Shown here: piece after piece, positions 21,767-32,122 of the stretch
Position numbering within the stretch: position 1 is the first letter of the stretch
How the letters are laid out: each line of letters opens with the position of its first letter
From: Massariosphaeria phaeospora
Taxonomy: Eukaryota > Ascomycota > Dothideomycetes > Pleosporales
Length of the DNA stretch: 64,000 nucleotides
Assembly: GCA_011032825.1 (NCBI GenBank)
Contig: JAADJZ010000027.1
Location: 372,001 to 436,000 of the forward strand
Direction of reading: 5' to 3'
Program-made: the position numbers and the translations under genes
The notes under the pieces: model-generated
Told to the model about the DNA's origin: nothing
Databases searched by the model: none
Seen by the model: the letters and a program-made list of their open reading frames with translations, nothing else

Positions 21767-22111
21767 TACTTTAATCTATGTATAAAATGTACTTAAAAAG
21801 TTAACTACAAAGAATTAGAATTGTAAAAGAAATTTTGCTAATTTATATAGTTCTATAATTTCTTGCTAAAAGCGTTTTACTTAGTTTGCTTAGTGTGCTT
21901 AGTACTAAGCACGCTAATTTTACTAAGTAGCTTCTACTTAGTTTGCTTAGTGCTAAAACTACTAAGCGTGCTAAGTACGTTACGTAATCTTTGCTTATTT
22001 AACTTTGCTTTGCGTATTGTTGTACTTTCGTTTTGCGCACTAGCAAGTTCTAATAACTTTTCTACGTCGTTGCTTAGTTTACGATACTTAGTATCGTTTT
22101 TATTTGTAATA
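21767..22111 (-). repeat. 5'-truncated LTR fragment of the old gypsy family
   Basis: Aligns with the right two-thirds of the LTR at 42-553 and ends GTATCGTTTTTATTTGTAATA. It joins directly to internal gypsy sequence at 22112, so the junction reflects a deletion or recombination. Confidence 0.5.
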
Positions 22112-22753
22112 TATTGCTTTGTTAAAGTAGTATTTCTTTTTGTAAATTGCTTTTGTAGTAGCTTGTTATTCTAGATTTATCTAATACTATTAATATCTAT
22201 TAAGTCGTAGTAATAGATTTTTTTAATTGTAGTTACTAAGCGTATGTATAGTTTAATAGTAAACTTGCGTTTTTACTATTGTTGCTATAGTTAGTTGTTA
22301 ATTTGTACTATAGTTTTAATTAACTTGTTAAGTTCTTTAAGTTTTTTGTTTTAACTAATTTTATTTTTTACATATTTTTTTAATTTTGCGTAGTAAAATT
22401 TGCATAAACTGCGTTCTTTTACGTTGTCTACTTTAGCTTAAATTTTTTTAAATTTAATTGTGTATTTGCTTGCAAACTTTTTTTGCTGTAGTAGTTTAAG
22501 TTTTTTTATTGCTTATTGTATTTTGTTTACTTTTTTGTAGATTATATAAAGTTTTTTTTTAAACAATTTTTAACTTTTAAAAATGCATTGCGTATTTTGC
22601 TTTATTTTTTACTTGTTGTTACAGTTAACGTAATTGTTTGCGTATAGCTAAAACTATTTTGCTACGTTGTCTTTTATATGCATTTTTACTACAAAGATAT
22701 TATTTTGTTTTATTAAACAGCTTGTTGCATAATATCTGCAGTAAATGTTAATA
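22112..22753 (-). pseudogene. Second old gypsy copy, internal remnant
   Basis: RIP-degraded copy of the sequence at 16300-16960, resuming at 23671-23934 after the palindromic insertion and then entering an LTR. No frame is open. Confidence 0.5.
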
Positions 22754-23668
22754 ACGTAAAGCACTAGCGAACCCGCTACACTAGCGAACCCGCTAAAATT
22801 TCTTAGCACTAAATTCTTAGGTTTAAAGCTTAATAACGTTACTAATAGTAGAGCTATTTAGATAGTTTTTACACCGTTTTAAAGCTTTACTCTAGCACTT
22901 TCAGACTAACTAAAAATTGCCTAAATAGAACTAGTATAGCTAGAGTTAAAAAGAGTTAAGTATAAAGAAACTCGCTTAGCTTCTAAACTCTACTTCTAGT
23001 ACTAAACTACTATAATAAATAGTAATACCTTCTAGTATTCTTTTCTATAGTTATTATTAAGTATTTATAAAGATTTTATAGCGTGCAGCCTAGAATTACA
23101 CCTAGTAGAAAAGTTAGAAAGTTACTAATACTTCTATACTTTCTAAGTAAAAATATCTATATATAGCTTATATAATCTACTATATAGCTAATAAGTAATC
23201 TAGTTTATAGTCTACTATAGCTATATTAAGTTTGAAAAGTAATAAATACTTATTATTATAAATAATAATACTACTCTAAACTACTTAACTTTGTATGTAG
23301 AATCTAACTCTATTTACTAGCTTTAATTCTAGGCTGCAAGCTATAAAATCTTTATAAATACTTAATAATAACTATAGAAAAGAATACTAGAAGGTATTAC
23401 TATTTATTATAGTAGTTTAGTACTAGAAGTAGAGTTTAGAAGCTAAGCGAGTTTCTTTATACTTAACTCTTAATAACTCTAGCTATACTAGCTCTATTTA
23501 GGCAATTTTTAGTTAGTCTGAAAGTGCTAGGATAAGGCTTTAAAATAGTGTAAAAACTATCTAAATAGCTCTACTATTAGTAACGTTATTAAGCTTTAAA
23601 CCTAAGAATTTAGTGCTAAGAAATTTTGGCGGGTTCGCTAGTGTAGCGGGTTCGCTAGTGCTTTACGT
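22754..23668. mobile_element. 915-bp palindromic MITE with pogo-type ends
   Basis: Flanked by TA (22752-22753 and 23669-23670). It begins ACGTAAAGCACTAGCG and ends in the inverse. The arms are about 340 bp each and nearly identical inverted copies around a centre of about 235 bp that I cannot assign. A 17-bp block (CACTAGCGAACCCGCTA) is tandemly doubled just inside each end (22762-22778 and 22779-22795). The related sequence at 16930-16975 supplies the empty site with a single TA. It has no coding capacity and is probably mobilised by a pogo transposase in trans. Confidence 0.8.
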
Positions 23669-23934
23669 TATTTGTAAAAAATAATTGTAACGTTTTTTTT
23701 TTTTTTACTATATTTTTCTAGAAACAGTGCTTTCGCAGCACTACTAGTTTTTTAACTTTTTAAAATTGCATCTATTTTTAATAGTTTGCTAATTTACTTG
23801 CTTATTTGTTGTATATAAGTAGCTTGCTTTGCTAGTACTATTACTATAGTACGTGCTAGTGCTTTAGCGCTGCTACTACTTAAGCTTGCTAAAGTTGTTA
23901 TATTGTTTTAGTTTTAAACTTAAAGTAGTTAAAG

Positions 23935-24838
23935 TATTATTAGAAGTATTCTTTTACTAAAGGTATTCGCAATTGAACTTAGAAATTCAGTTTAAGAAAT
24001 TGTTTTATATTTAAAAAGCTTAACGACAACAAGTAAAAACAATTTAATTTTATGCTAGATAGAATAACAAAGTATACAATCTATTGCCTATAGATTTAAT
24101 CTATGTATAAAATGTACTTAAAAGAGTTAACTACAAAGAATTAAAACTATAAAAGAAATTCTACTAATTTATATAGTTTTATAATTCTTTGCTAAAAGCA
24201 TTCTACTTAGTTTGCTTAGTGTACTTAGTACTAAGCGCGCTAATTTTACTAAGCAACTTCTACTTAGTTTGCTTAGTACTAAAACTACTAAGCGTGCTAA
24301 GCACGTTACGTAATTTTTACTACGCTAGCGAATGGGTAGAAAGTACTTATCGATGGGTATAGGTTGGGTTATGGGTCGCACAGACCTTGAGTTAAAGTTG
24401 AGTTAGAGTTAACCTAGCGTGGGTAGGGGTTGAGTTAGGGTGGTCAAAGCTCTAGGTTGAGGGTTAGGTTAGGGTTACCTAAATAGTTAAGAAACTGTGA
24501 TAAGTAAATGTGATAAATATACATAGAAAACTTAATATTAATATAGGTTGTAAATATTATGTAAGACCCAACTACAACCCTAAGCTTTGACTACTCTAAC
24601 CCAACCTCTACTCAAGCTGCTTAGTAACTAGCGCGGGTTAAGGCTAGAGTTGAGTTGAGGTCTGACGTAAGCTAACCCAACCCTAACCCAACCTCTACTC
24701 ATTTACCAGCCTAATTTTTACTTACTTAACTTTGCTTTGCGCATTGTTGTACTTTTGTTTTGCGTACTAGCAAGCTCTAACAACTTTTCTACGTCGTTGC
24801 TTAGTTTATAATACCTAGTATTATCTCTATTCGTAATA
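23935..24838 (-). repeat. LTR of the second old gypsy copy, split by a MITE
   Basis: The same LTR as 17222-17725, RIP-mutated, split at 24321-24713 by a hAT-like MITE. Removing the MITE and one 8-bp duplication restores a continuous LTR. Confidence 0.65.
24321..24713. mobile_element. hAT-like MITE rich in TTAGGG-like repeats
   Basis: 393 bp between 8-bp duplications ATTTTTAC (24313-24320 and 24714-24721). It starts TACGCTAGCGAATGGGTAGA; the opposite end is a related inverse with a few transitions. Subterminal tracts contain many GGTTGGGTTAGGG-like units on one arm and the inverse CTAACCCAACC on the other. It is far less mutated than the LTR it interrupts, so it arrived after that LTR had been RIPped. 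Confidence 0.8.
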
Positions 24839-25700
24839 GTATGCTACTTTATTTATTTTATATTTTTTAACTTCTAGATGTAGTTTGCTTCTCGCTACTA
24901 AAACTAAAGTACTTTTAACGCGTTTAAAACTTAGCGCGCTAGCGCGTTTTCTATATTAACAAAAAAAGCTGTTTACTAGCTTTTAGAAACGCGTTTTTTA
25001 AAGTGTTTACAGCAAAAAACTGCAAAAAAGCTTAAAAAGCTTTAGAGCTAGTTTTTATTAACGCGCAAGTAGTTTTTAATTGTTTTAAAGTACAGCTATG
25101 TACTTTGCTACTACTTTTTGCATTAAAAACGCCGTAGCAGTTAAAAACTCTAAGCAATACACTTAAATTTGAATTACAATCAAAGCTAGTACGCGATTTT
25201 ATTACTAAATCGCTTACTTTAGCGCAAAGTAGCTTTTTCTAGCTTATAAAAAGAGCTAAATTAATGCTGTATTAGAACGCGCTTAAAGACTACTATATTA
25301 AAAAGCTTAAAAATTAATTAGCAAAGATAACCAAGCAGAAATCGCGCAAACAGAAGCGAATTCAAATAAGTAGTACAATAGAGTATAGTAACGAATTAGC
25401 GCAAGTAGCTGCTAAAGCGTTTATAGTGCTCTAGCTATTAAATAAAGCGCGTAGTAGAAAAAGTTAAAAAATAGTACAACTAGCTTTACAGCGCTGTAAA
25501 AACTATAGTAATACAAAGCACAATACCTAAACTTGCTAAAAAAAAATATAAAAAAAACTTTTAAATCTAAAGCTAGCACGACGTACGCAGGTTTCTTGTT
25601 TAATAGCAATTAATTTAATGTTCTTTAAAATAAGTTGGTTGTGCTAAGAAATTTTAGCGAGCTCGGTAATCTAGCGAGTTTGGTAATCAATTATGTTAGG
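24839..25700 (+). pseudogene. Pogo-like transposon right-end fragment
   Basis: RIP-degraded plus-strand sequence with a recognisable remnant of the LDVVCF block near 24875. It ends in a terminus-like doublet (TAGCGAGCTCGGTAA / TAGCGAGTTTGGTAA at about 25662-25692). The left end is missing. Confidence 0.45.
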
Positions 25701-26116
25701 TTTTTTATACTAATAAATATTTTTTAAATATTTACTTTTACTAGACTTTTGCTTATAACGTTTATAGCTAACACAAATTTACTTTTAACACTAAAACGCT
25801 ACTTTGCTTGCGTACTTAAGCGAACAAGTTTACTTACTATTAGTTTACAAGTGTAAAAAAGAAAAACAAATGCATAAGTAACTAATTTCTATGTATTAAT
25901 TCGTGTGTGTTCTATTGTAGATAAAACGAAATAGTTTTATATACTTTTTTTAAACTTGCTTTATGTTTGCTACTACACGAAGTAGTAATAAGAAAAGCTA
26001 CATGCTTGCGCTGTGTGTACGTTATACAGCACCTAGCTATGCAAAAGTAAAAGAATACAAATACTTACGCTACTTACTACTACTTAGTAATACTTACTTA
26101 CTACAACTTTTACTAA
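25701..26116. other. AT-rich stretch without assignable features
   Basis: Low-GC sequence between two pogo elements. One short open frame (25963-26238) runs into the neighbouring transposon and resembles nothing I know. Confidence 0.4.
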
Positions 26117-26118
26117 TA

Positions 26119-27962
26119 ACGTGTTTCATTAGTAAGTCGGCCACTTTAGTGAGTTGGCTACTAAACCCCAGCGTCGCGCACGCGCAGCGACGTAGTGCAA
26201 CACTACAACAAATTACTATACTATACGCAATAGGATAATATTATTTAGAAGCAGTACTACTATGTACATCCTCTATTTCTACCTTACAGGTGCGGGAATT
26301 ATGCCCAATCTCGCTGCAACGGCCGCAGCGCTTCTCTGCGCGCACCCTCTTCGCAGGCGTCTCGCCGTTCTCACGACTACTACCCTCCTTTGCAGCAATT
26401 AAGTCAGATACCCTACCAACTGTTAGAGTCTTTTCAACCTGTACGTATCGCCTTTTACGAGTCTTGCGCTTTGTAAGCTCTTCAATTGCGCTTCGCATAC
26501 GCGCCTGTTCTTCCTGCAGCAACACCATATTATGCGCTATCTGCTGCGCGCCTTTACTCAGCTGTCGTACCTGCTCGTCAAGAGAGCTCGCTGAGGAACC
26601 TGAGCGCTTTTGCATCCTCTGTCGAATGAGCGTAGTCTGAGCTTCTAGCTCTTTTGCGTTGCGCGGCGTTTTCGCCTCCCATGCGGCGTCGTCGCGCTGT
26701 GGCGGAGTTGGCGTGCGCAACTTTACATCAAGCTTCGATAACACTGCATCTAGGTCAAATGGAACTAATCCAGCGCCTCTAAACCCTGCGCGAGCGTTCT
26801 CCTTAGTAAATGTATGCTCGTAGGCAGCTTTAAAGGCTGGTAAGAAGGTTTCTTTGCTAATGTAGTAGATGTAGTTGCGCGCCAAGGCTAAGATACTATC
26901 GCTATAAGAGCGCTTTAGCGGCGCGAAGCAGGCGACGTCGAGAGGCTGCAGCAAGTGCGATGAGTGAGATGGCATGCAGAGAGCGATAATCTTGTTCTCC
27001 TTGCAGTAGTCTTGGAAAGCAAGCGAGCAATGGCTCTCGTAGCCGTCAATAATAAGTAGCCTGTACGCTCCTACAGACTTTGCATGCGTATTGAAGTGTT
27101 TAAGCTAGTCAACCCCAAGATCGTTGCTCGTCCAGCCATTTGGACTAACTTGGATAACCTAGTCGCGTGGTATTCCTAGCTCAAACCAGGTAGAGATTAG
27201 GACCTTGCCAGCGAAGATGATAAAGGGTGGGATGCGCTTCCCCGTCGCGCCGACAGCTTGTATCAGGGTAGTCTATTCGCGATCGCTAGGCTGTAGTTTC
27301 TTTGCTTTCCCAGGCTTATCTGAGCCTGTCACTACGAGCTGAGACGTGATCTTGCCCATTAAGAAGCCTGATTCATCAAAGTTCCAGGTATCCTCATCAA
27401 GGATACCGTACTTCGCCTTTACCGATTGAACCAGGCTGAACTAGGGCTCGATAACCGCTGGGTCTTTGCAGGCAGCTCGCTGGCGATCGTACAGACGGCT
27501 CCATCGCGTTCGCAGCTCAGGAGTACGCTTGATAAACCTATCAACCTAGCACTTGCCAGTAGGGTTGCATCCGCGCTCTTCTAGCAGTCTATCCGCTATA
27601 TCTTGTATGTGTGCCTTCGAGAGCGGTAGACCTCGTAGGGATTCGTTGAGTATACGCTGCACAATCGCCTCCTCCTCTAGTTTTGTAAGGCGCTTTGATT
27701 TCGGCTCGCAGTCGCGTCGAGGGCGTCTCCCAGCGCGTCGGTCTTGGATCGTTGATCGAGGGACTTTGTGGACTGCAGCAGCGCGCCTTTCGCTTTGAAT
27801 CTGCTTAGATTGAATATCAGAGATAGCGATATATATATCGCCTTCAGTATAGGTACTTTGCGCGTTGTGTTGTTGAGACATTACGTGTTGTTGCCGCGCA
27901 GTCGCCGCGCCGGTGTTTAGTGGCCGACTCACTGAGGTGGCCGACTTACTGATGAAACACGT
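26119..27962 (-). mobile_element. Pogo-family 1 DNA transposon, mildly RIP-mutated
   Basis: 1844 bp flanked by TA (26117-26118 and 27963-27964). The inverted termini start ACGTGTTTCAT and are followed by the doublet AGTAAGTCGGCCAC / AGTGAGTTGGCTAC (26131-26144 and 26148-26161). The minus strand encodes one transposase frame. It is GC-richer than all older copies in the window. Confidence 0.9.
26241..27881 (-). pseudogene. Pogo-family 1 transposase (DDE_1) with five nonsense codons
   Basis: A single 546-residue frame from the ATG at 27881 to the stop at 26241, broken by TAG at 27546, 27441, 27273, 27159 and 27105. At each the context expects Trp (for example before FSLVQ and after GIPRD), so each is TGG to TAG. 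Order: N-terminal psq-type helix-turn-helix, CENP-B-like helix-turn-helix, and a DDE_1 catalytic core (NFDESGF, LLIIDGYESH, LQPLDVACF). A coiled stretch of Gln/Glu/Arg follows, then a terminal zinc knuckle CGRCSEIGHNSRTC. No frameshift is present. Cut-and-paste transposase; inactive in this copy. Confidence 0.9.
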
Positions 27963-27964
27963 TA

Positions 27965-29922
27965 AGTATATAAATATTAAATATTTAAAAAGCATAGTTA
28001 CTTAACTTTTACAAAAGTTAAAGCAGCTTGTTATAAAGCTAAAAATAAAAATATTAGTAAAAAAAGTTAATGCTATAAAAAAAAGCTAGCTTACTAAGCT
28101 ACTTAAATAGAGTTTTTATTTAGTTAGCTTTAATACAAAGATAGCCTAGCCTCTGGCTTTTTTGAATATGTAATTAGTTTGCTTCTATCTCAACCGCGCA
28201 TCTCAAACTTCTACAGATGGACCGGTTCTGGTTCAACAATCGTCTCCCTTCTCGACCCGCACTTGCTTCTTACGAACGCTAGTAGCTATGATAGACTCTC
28301 TCTACATTTCTATGGCGGCGCCTACATGCAAGGTATTCGCGAGCTCATTGCGACGAGCCGTGTTTTGTTTGTAGCGACGTCTAGATAATAGTGTGTGAGT
28401 TCGATCCATTCAGTATTCGGTTCTCCTGGTACTCCATTCAGCCTGTATATCGTCATTGATCAAATTGCATGCCTAACTTGCTCAAAAAGCGGCTCTTTCG
28501 CCAACCTTCGCCGAAATTCGAACCCGCATTGTTCTCATCAGTTTGGCGGTAGGTAGCACTATCCTGGGCAGCTCCAGACGAGCATTCAACAGTATCTTTA
28601 CCGACTGAAGATGTGCTCGTTCTGTTCATGAGGCAACAGGTGTGTGGACTGAACATGCAGGGGCCAAAAGAGTTCCACTTCGTTGCTGGCTGGTGATTCG
28701 TAACATCAGGTCCATGCCCTATCTTTGCCTCAGTCTTGTTGAAGTCAGTTGTGCCGCAGTGCCATGTGCTCATTTCGACCAAGCTCTTGTGGCCGCTCCG
28801 GACCTTGCGTCTCACTCTTCTTTGAGTAGGCTAAAGAGGTTTATTGCAAGGCGCACGAGGAATCCTGAAACAACTGATGTCTTTGCGTCACGAGACCCCG
28901 CATAGATACCTAGCGACGTTACCGAGCAAGGCCGCCCCACATACGTCGTTGCAAATCCTACACTGCGGCTATCTGAGATAGTTACATTCGATGATCATTG
29001 CTGTGCATAAAATCGACGTTTGGGCCACGGAGGTTGCCTTAAAACTCAAGGGTCCAGATTATCGCAATTAATGATACTCGCCTCAGTTCGATGTCACCTC
29101 CCCGCCGAAAGAGGTGAGCATAGTCCGTCTTACACGTAGGGATCCAATAGAGTTGGGGCAGGTTCAATGCGGTGTTGTCCCAACACAACGTACCGGAATG
29201 CGCCTAGAAATCGGCAGGTCCAAGAGTGAAGTCACCTGGGATCACTTGCTGCTGTGCCGCACTTAACGCCCACCAGGCCAGGCTCAATCGTGCCTTTATC
29301 TTGCCGACGAGGATTATTTCACCCCAGAACATAGATCTGCATTGAATCCAATACGGCACTGAAAGACCTTCTACTTCGCCGCAGATGACGCTTGTCAGGG
29401 TCATTCACCCGTGTGTCGATATAATTCATGGGGACTATACGACGCCAGCGGACTTCGACTCTTACACGAACTTGGCATAGTAGGTGATGCAGGCCTGTGC
29501 CGTACAGTGACGGTATGTAGGTTCTGCATTGCATGTTTGAGAACCAATGTATTGAATCCATCTTGCTGCATCTCGCCGCAATCTTTCGGAAAAGGCACCA
29601 CTGTTGCCTTGCTGGCATGCCATGTCTAATGTAAGGATGGGCAGATTGGATATATCGATCCAAGAAATGGTATGTCTTTAGCCTTCAAAGGCCGGTACGT
29701 AATGGGATACTGTGGCACAAGCTAAGGTTCCAAGTGCACTATCATATCTTTTTACTTTGTTTTTTCAACTCCTCTGAGCTCTCTCATGCGGAATAAATTG
29801 GTGGTACATATATAACGAATGACGAGAATCGTGTGCTTAGCCATCACAAAGAACCGAACTCAACTGAAAGCCCTTTTACCTGTTACTTTCATTCGCCTGT
29901 ATAACTTCACATTATCCACACC
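27965..29922. other. Unassigned interval between repeats and gene cluster
   Basis: The first 180 bases are still AT-rich. From about 28,150 composition becomes normal. Several open stretches of 60-120 codons occur on both strands (28453-28815 minus, 29319-29663 minus, 28642-28905 plus), but none shows a domain I recognise or a convincing exon chain. A decayed gene is possible. Confidence 0.5.
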
Positions 29923-31403
29923 TCAAGTCTCCCTGATCTGATTGTTCAAGCTGTTCTTACTTGGTCGCGACAAGAACTTCCATCTGTTCTTGCTCCGACC
30001 CTGAACCCTCTCCTCACTCGATCGGTAGCTTTCTTCGCAGTCCTTGTCGCTTCCAGGGGACGACGTAACATTGAGCTGAGACCCTGACCTCTTGGCCAGA
30101 AGACTACCAACGAGCGAACCAAGAGACCTTGGAGCTGTAGCGTCGAAGAAGGCGGGGAAGCCGGTAGCACAGGCACAGATGAGACTAATGTTGATTTCCA
30201 GGACACTGTGGACGGACGGGTTAGCTGAATTCAAGCATTCAGGATATTTGACGTAACATTAGGTAAACGAGAAGGCCGTAGGTTGATTGAGTATACGTAC
30301 GTCCAATGGAGCACTTTGGCCGCCACATAGGTTTGGTCAGGATTAAGGGCATATTGGCGTGATACCACGAAGCGCATGATACTGGCGACACAGGTACTAT
30401 TGCACTGTTAGCATTGCGTGGTGAAGAGCGTTCCAGAACATACAACAGACCAAGTCCAAAGATCGAGGCAATTCTCAAGCGTCGAGCCAACCGCATGTTC
30501 ATCTTAAGAATAGGTGGCAATGGTAAGGCCAAAATATAAAAGTCGGATATCATATTGAAGATGCCCGTAGCCCATGGAAACGCAGCATAGCTGATGCACT
30601 TCCCCTTGATGGACGGGTTCCACGCCGCTTCCACGGGTTTGCAGCGCAGGATATCGATGAGGAAAGTGACAAAGTAGAACACTGTGCAGGCGAATACACC
30701 GAACCAAATGCCCCATCTCGTGACGCGGTCGATTTTGAAGATACGTAGATACCCGATCAGAATACAGAGCTTGATGGACAAGATGAGGGGGAAGTAGGAT
30801 TTCTGCGAGACTGTGAGCCACTGAAAAGAAAGTGTTAGCAGATACCGTTTGTGATTGCGTATACGCAGACTGAGCACAGGCTATTCACCTTGAGAGTGTT
30901 GAGGATTTCTGATACTCTAATGTCGTACGTGTGCATTCCGAAGCCCCACACAGTAGCTACGAAGCATGAGTCAGTCAGTATTTGCGTGCGGACTTGATGT
31001 ATCTTACCGTATGCCATAACAATAGAGAACTCAAGTGCCAAAGCCTAAGTGCACGTTAATGGCCGTTCTGGGTCTTAGGTTGTGTGTGATCGGCACCCGT
31101 ACCCATGATAGAATAGCGAGCCCTGGGGATAGTCAGCAAGTTCTTAGTTCATATCGTTCGGGTGAACACTTTGGGACAAGGCCTACAGTCATCTACTCCG
31201 ATGTTTCTTTTGATAACAGCTCGTGTATAAAGGCGAACGAGGACTGCTACGGTAGTGATTGCTAGAACCACAGAGTGGAGGATGATATTCTGATGTTTGT
31301 AATTGTCCGGGTTGGAAAAATTGGGCATGATACCAGGCGGTGGCATAGTTGCTGGAACTTGTGAAAGGTCCATGGCGGCTCCAGAAGTCACCCCAGTAGA
31401 CAT
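29923..31403 (-). CDS. Rhodopsin-like (SAT4-family) integral membrane protein
   Basis: Seven exons (31403-31187, 31122-31103, 31044-31008, 30956-30889, 30820-30444, 30396-30301, 30205-29923) give 365 aa with all junctions GT..AG and in frame. Seven hydrophobic helices are visible, with family landmarks: DDW after helix 2, WGFGMHTYDI, the C-x9-W block (CKPVEAAWNPSIKGKC), and GLGLFTC before helix 6. The C-terminal 80 residues are hydrophilic and Ser/Arg-rich. This fungal family contains PTH11-like receptors and many cluster-associated members of unknown ligand. It sits on the plasma or an internal membrane and is the outermost cluster gene on the repeat side. A role in transport or sensing within the pathway is inference. 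Confidence 0.85.
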
Positions 31404-32122
31404 TGCGGGTGATGCAAAGATTGAAGAATATTCAGCAAGATCTGTATCGTTGAAAAGGCTAAAATCAGGTAGCCATGAGACTGATGGGGGTATGCGTTGT
31501 GATTATGTGCGCTACAAGCGGTAATAAGCAGCGAGAAGGCCAAAGGCAGGGAGGCTACCACTGAACAGAAAGTCCGTGACGATCTGTTACAGCTGTAAAG
31601 GAATTGGTTGGTCGCTGTTGCTTGGACGAATTGAATGCATCCTGTAGCGCCGAACGTTCGATCACGGACTCCGCTGGGAAATAGATTGAGGCACAGTTTG
31701 ACATACCTGCATACTATCTTCGAGGATAAGACGCATGCAAATAAATCCTTGCAGATAGAGGATCTTACTCCTGGTATGTCGATTGCATGGGATTCGGTTG
31801 GGCAACCCTCAATCTCTGAATAGGCTGAAGCTTATCGCTTCTCCTATTGAAGTACGCCGGTCCATTATATGCGTGGGATCTGTTGTGCGACTCTTCCGTT
31901 TCTGGATAGGCTGAAGCCTATCGCTTCTCCTGCGGAGCATGCTGCCTGCCGCGTTACTGAAGTCGAGATCATGTAATTCAAAACGCCGAGATCTAATTCA
32001 GAGTATTCAGTACTGACTCATCCTAGAAAAGTCCCATTCGTCAAGGCTGTGAAAGCTCTGACTGAGTCCTAGTTTCTGACAGCACGGTCTTCAAGCAGAA
32101 CCTAATCGCCGTTGAAATTCTC
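31404..32122. other. Intergenic region with duplicated hairpin motif
   Basis: Promoter region of the membrane-protein gene and 3' flank of the monooxygenase gene. It contains two copies of a 28-bp sequence (31818-31845 and 31904-31931). The second includes the perfect palindrome ATAGGCTGAAGCCTAT (arms of 7). Confidence 0.5.

Noticed and set aside
24321..24713. Telomeric repeat array
   Set aside because: TTAGGG-like units are irregular and arranged in inverted arms within an element with 8-bp target duplications, so this is a MITE and not a telomere.
2945..25700. CRISPR-like or satellite arrays in AT-rich DNA
   Set aside because: Repeats seen are transposon termini and dispersed LTR copies; no regular spacer-repeat pattern exists.
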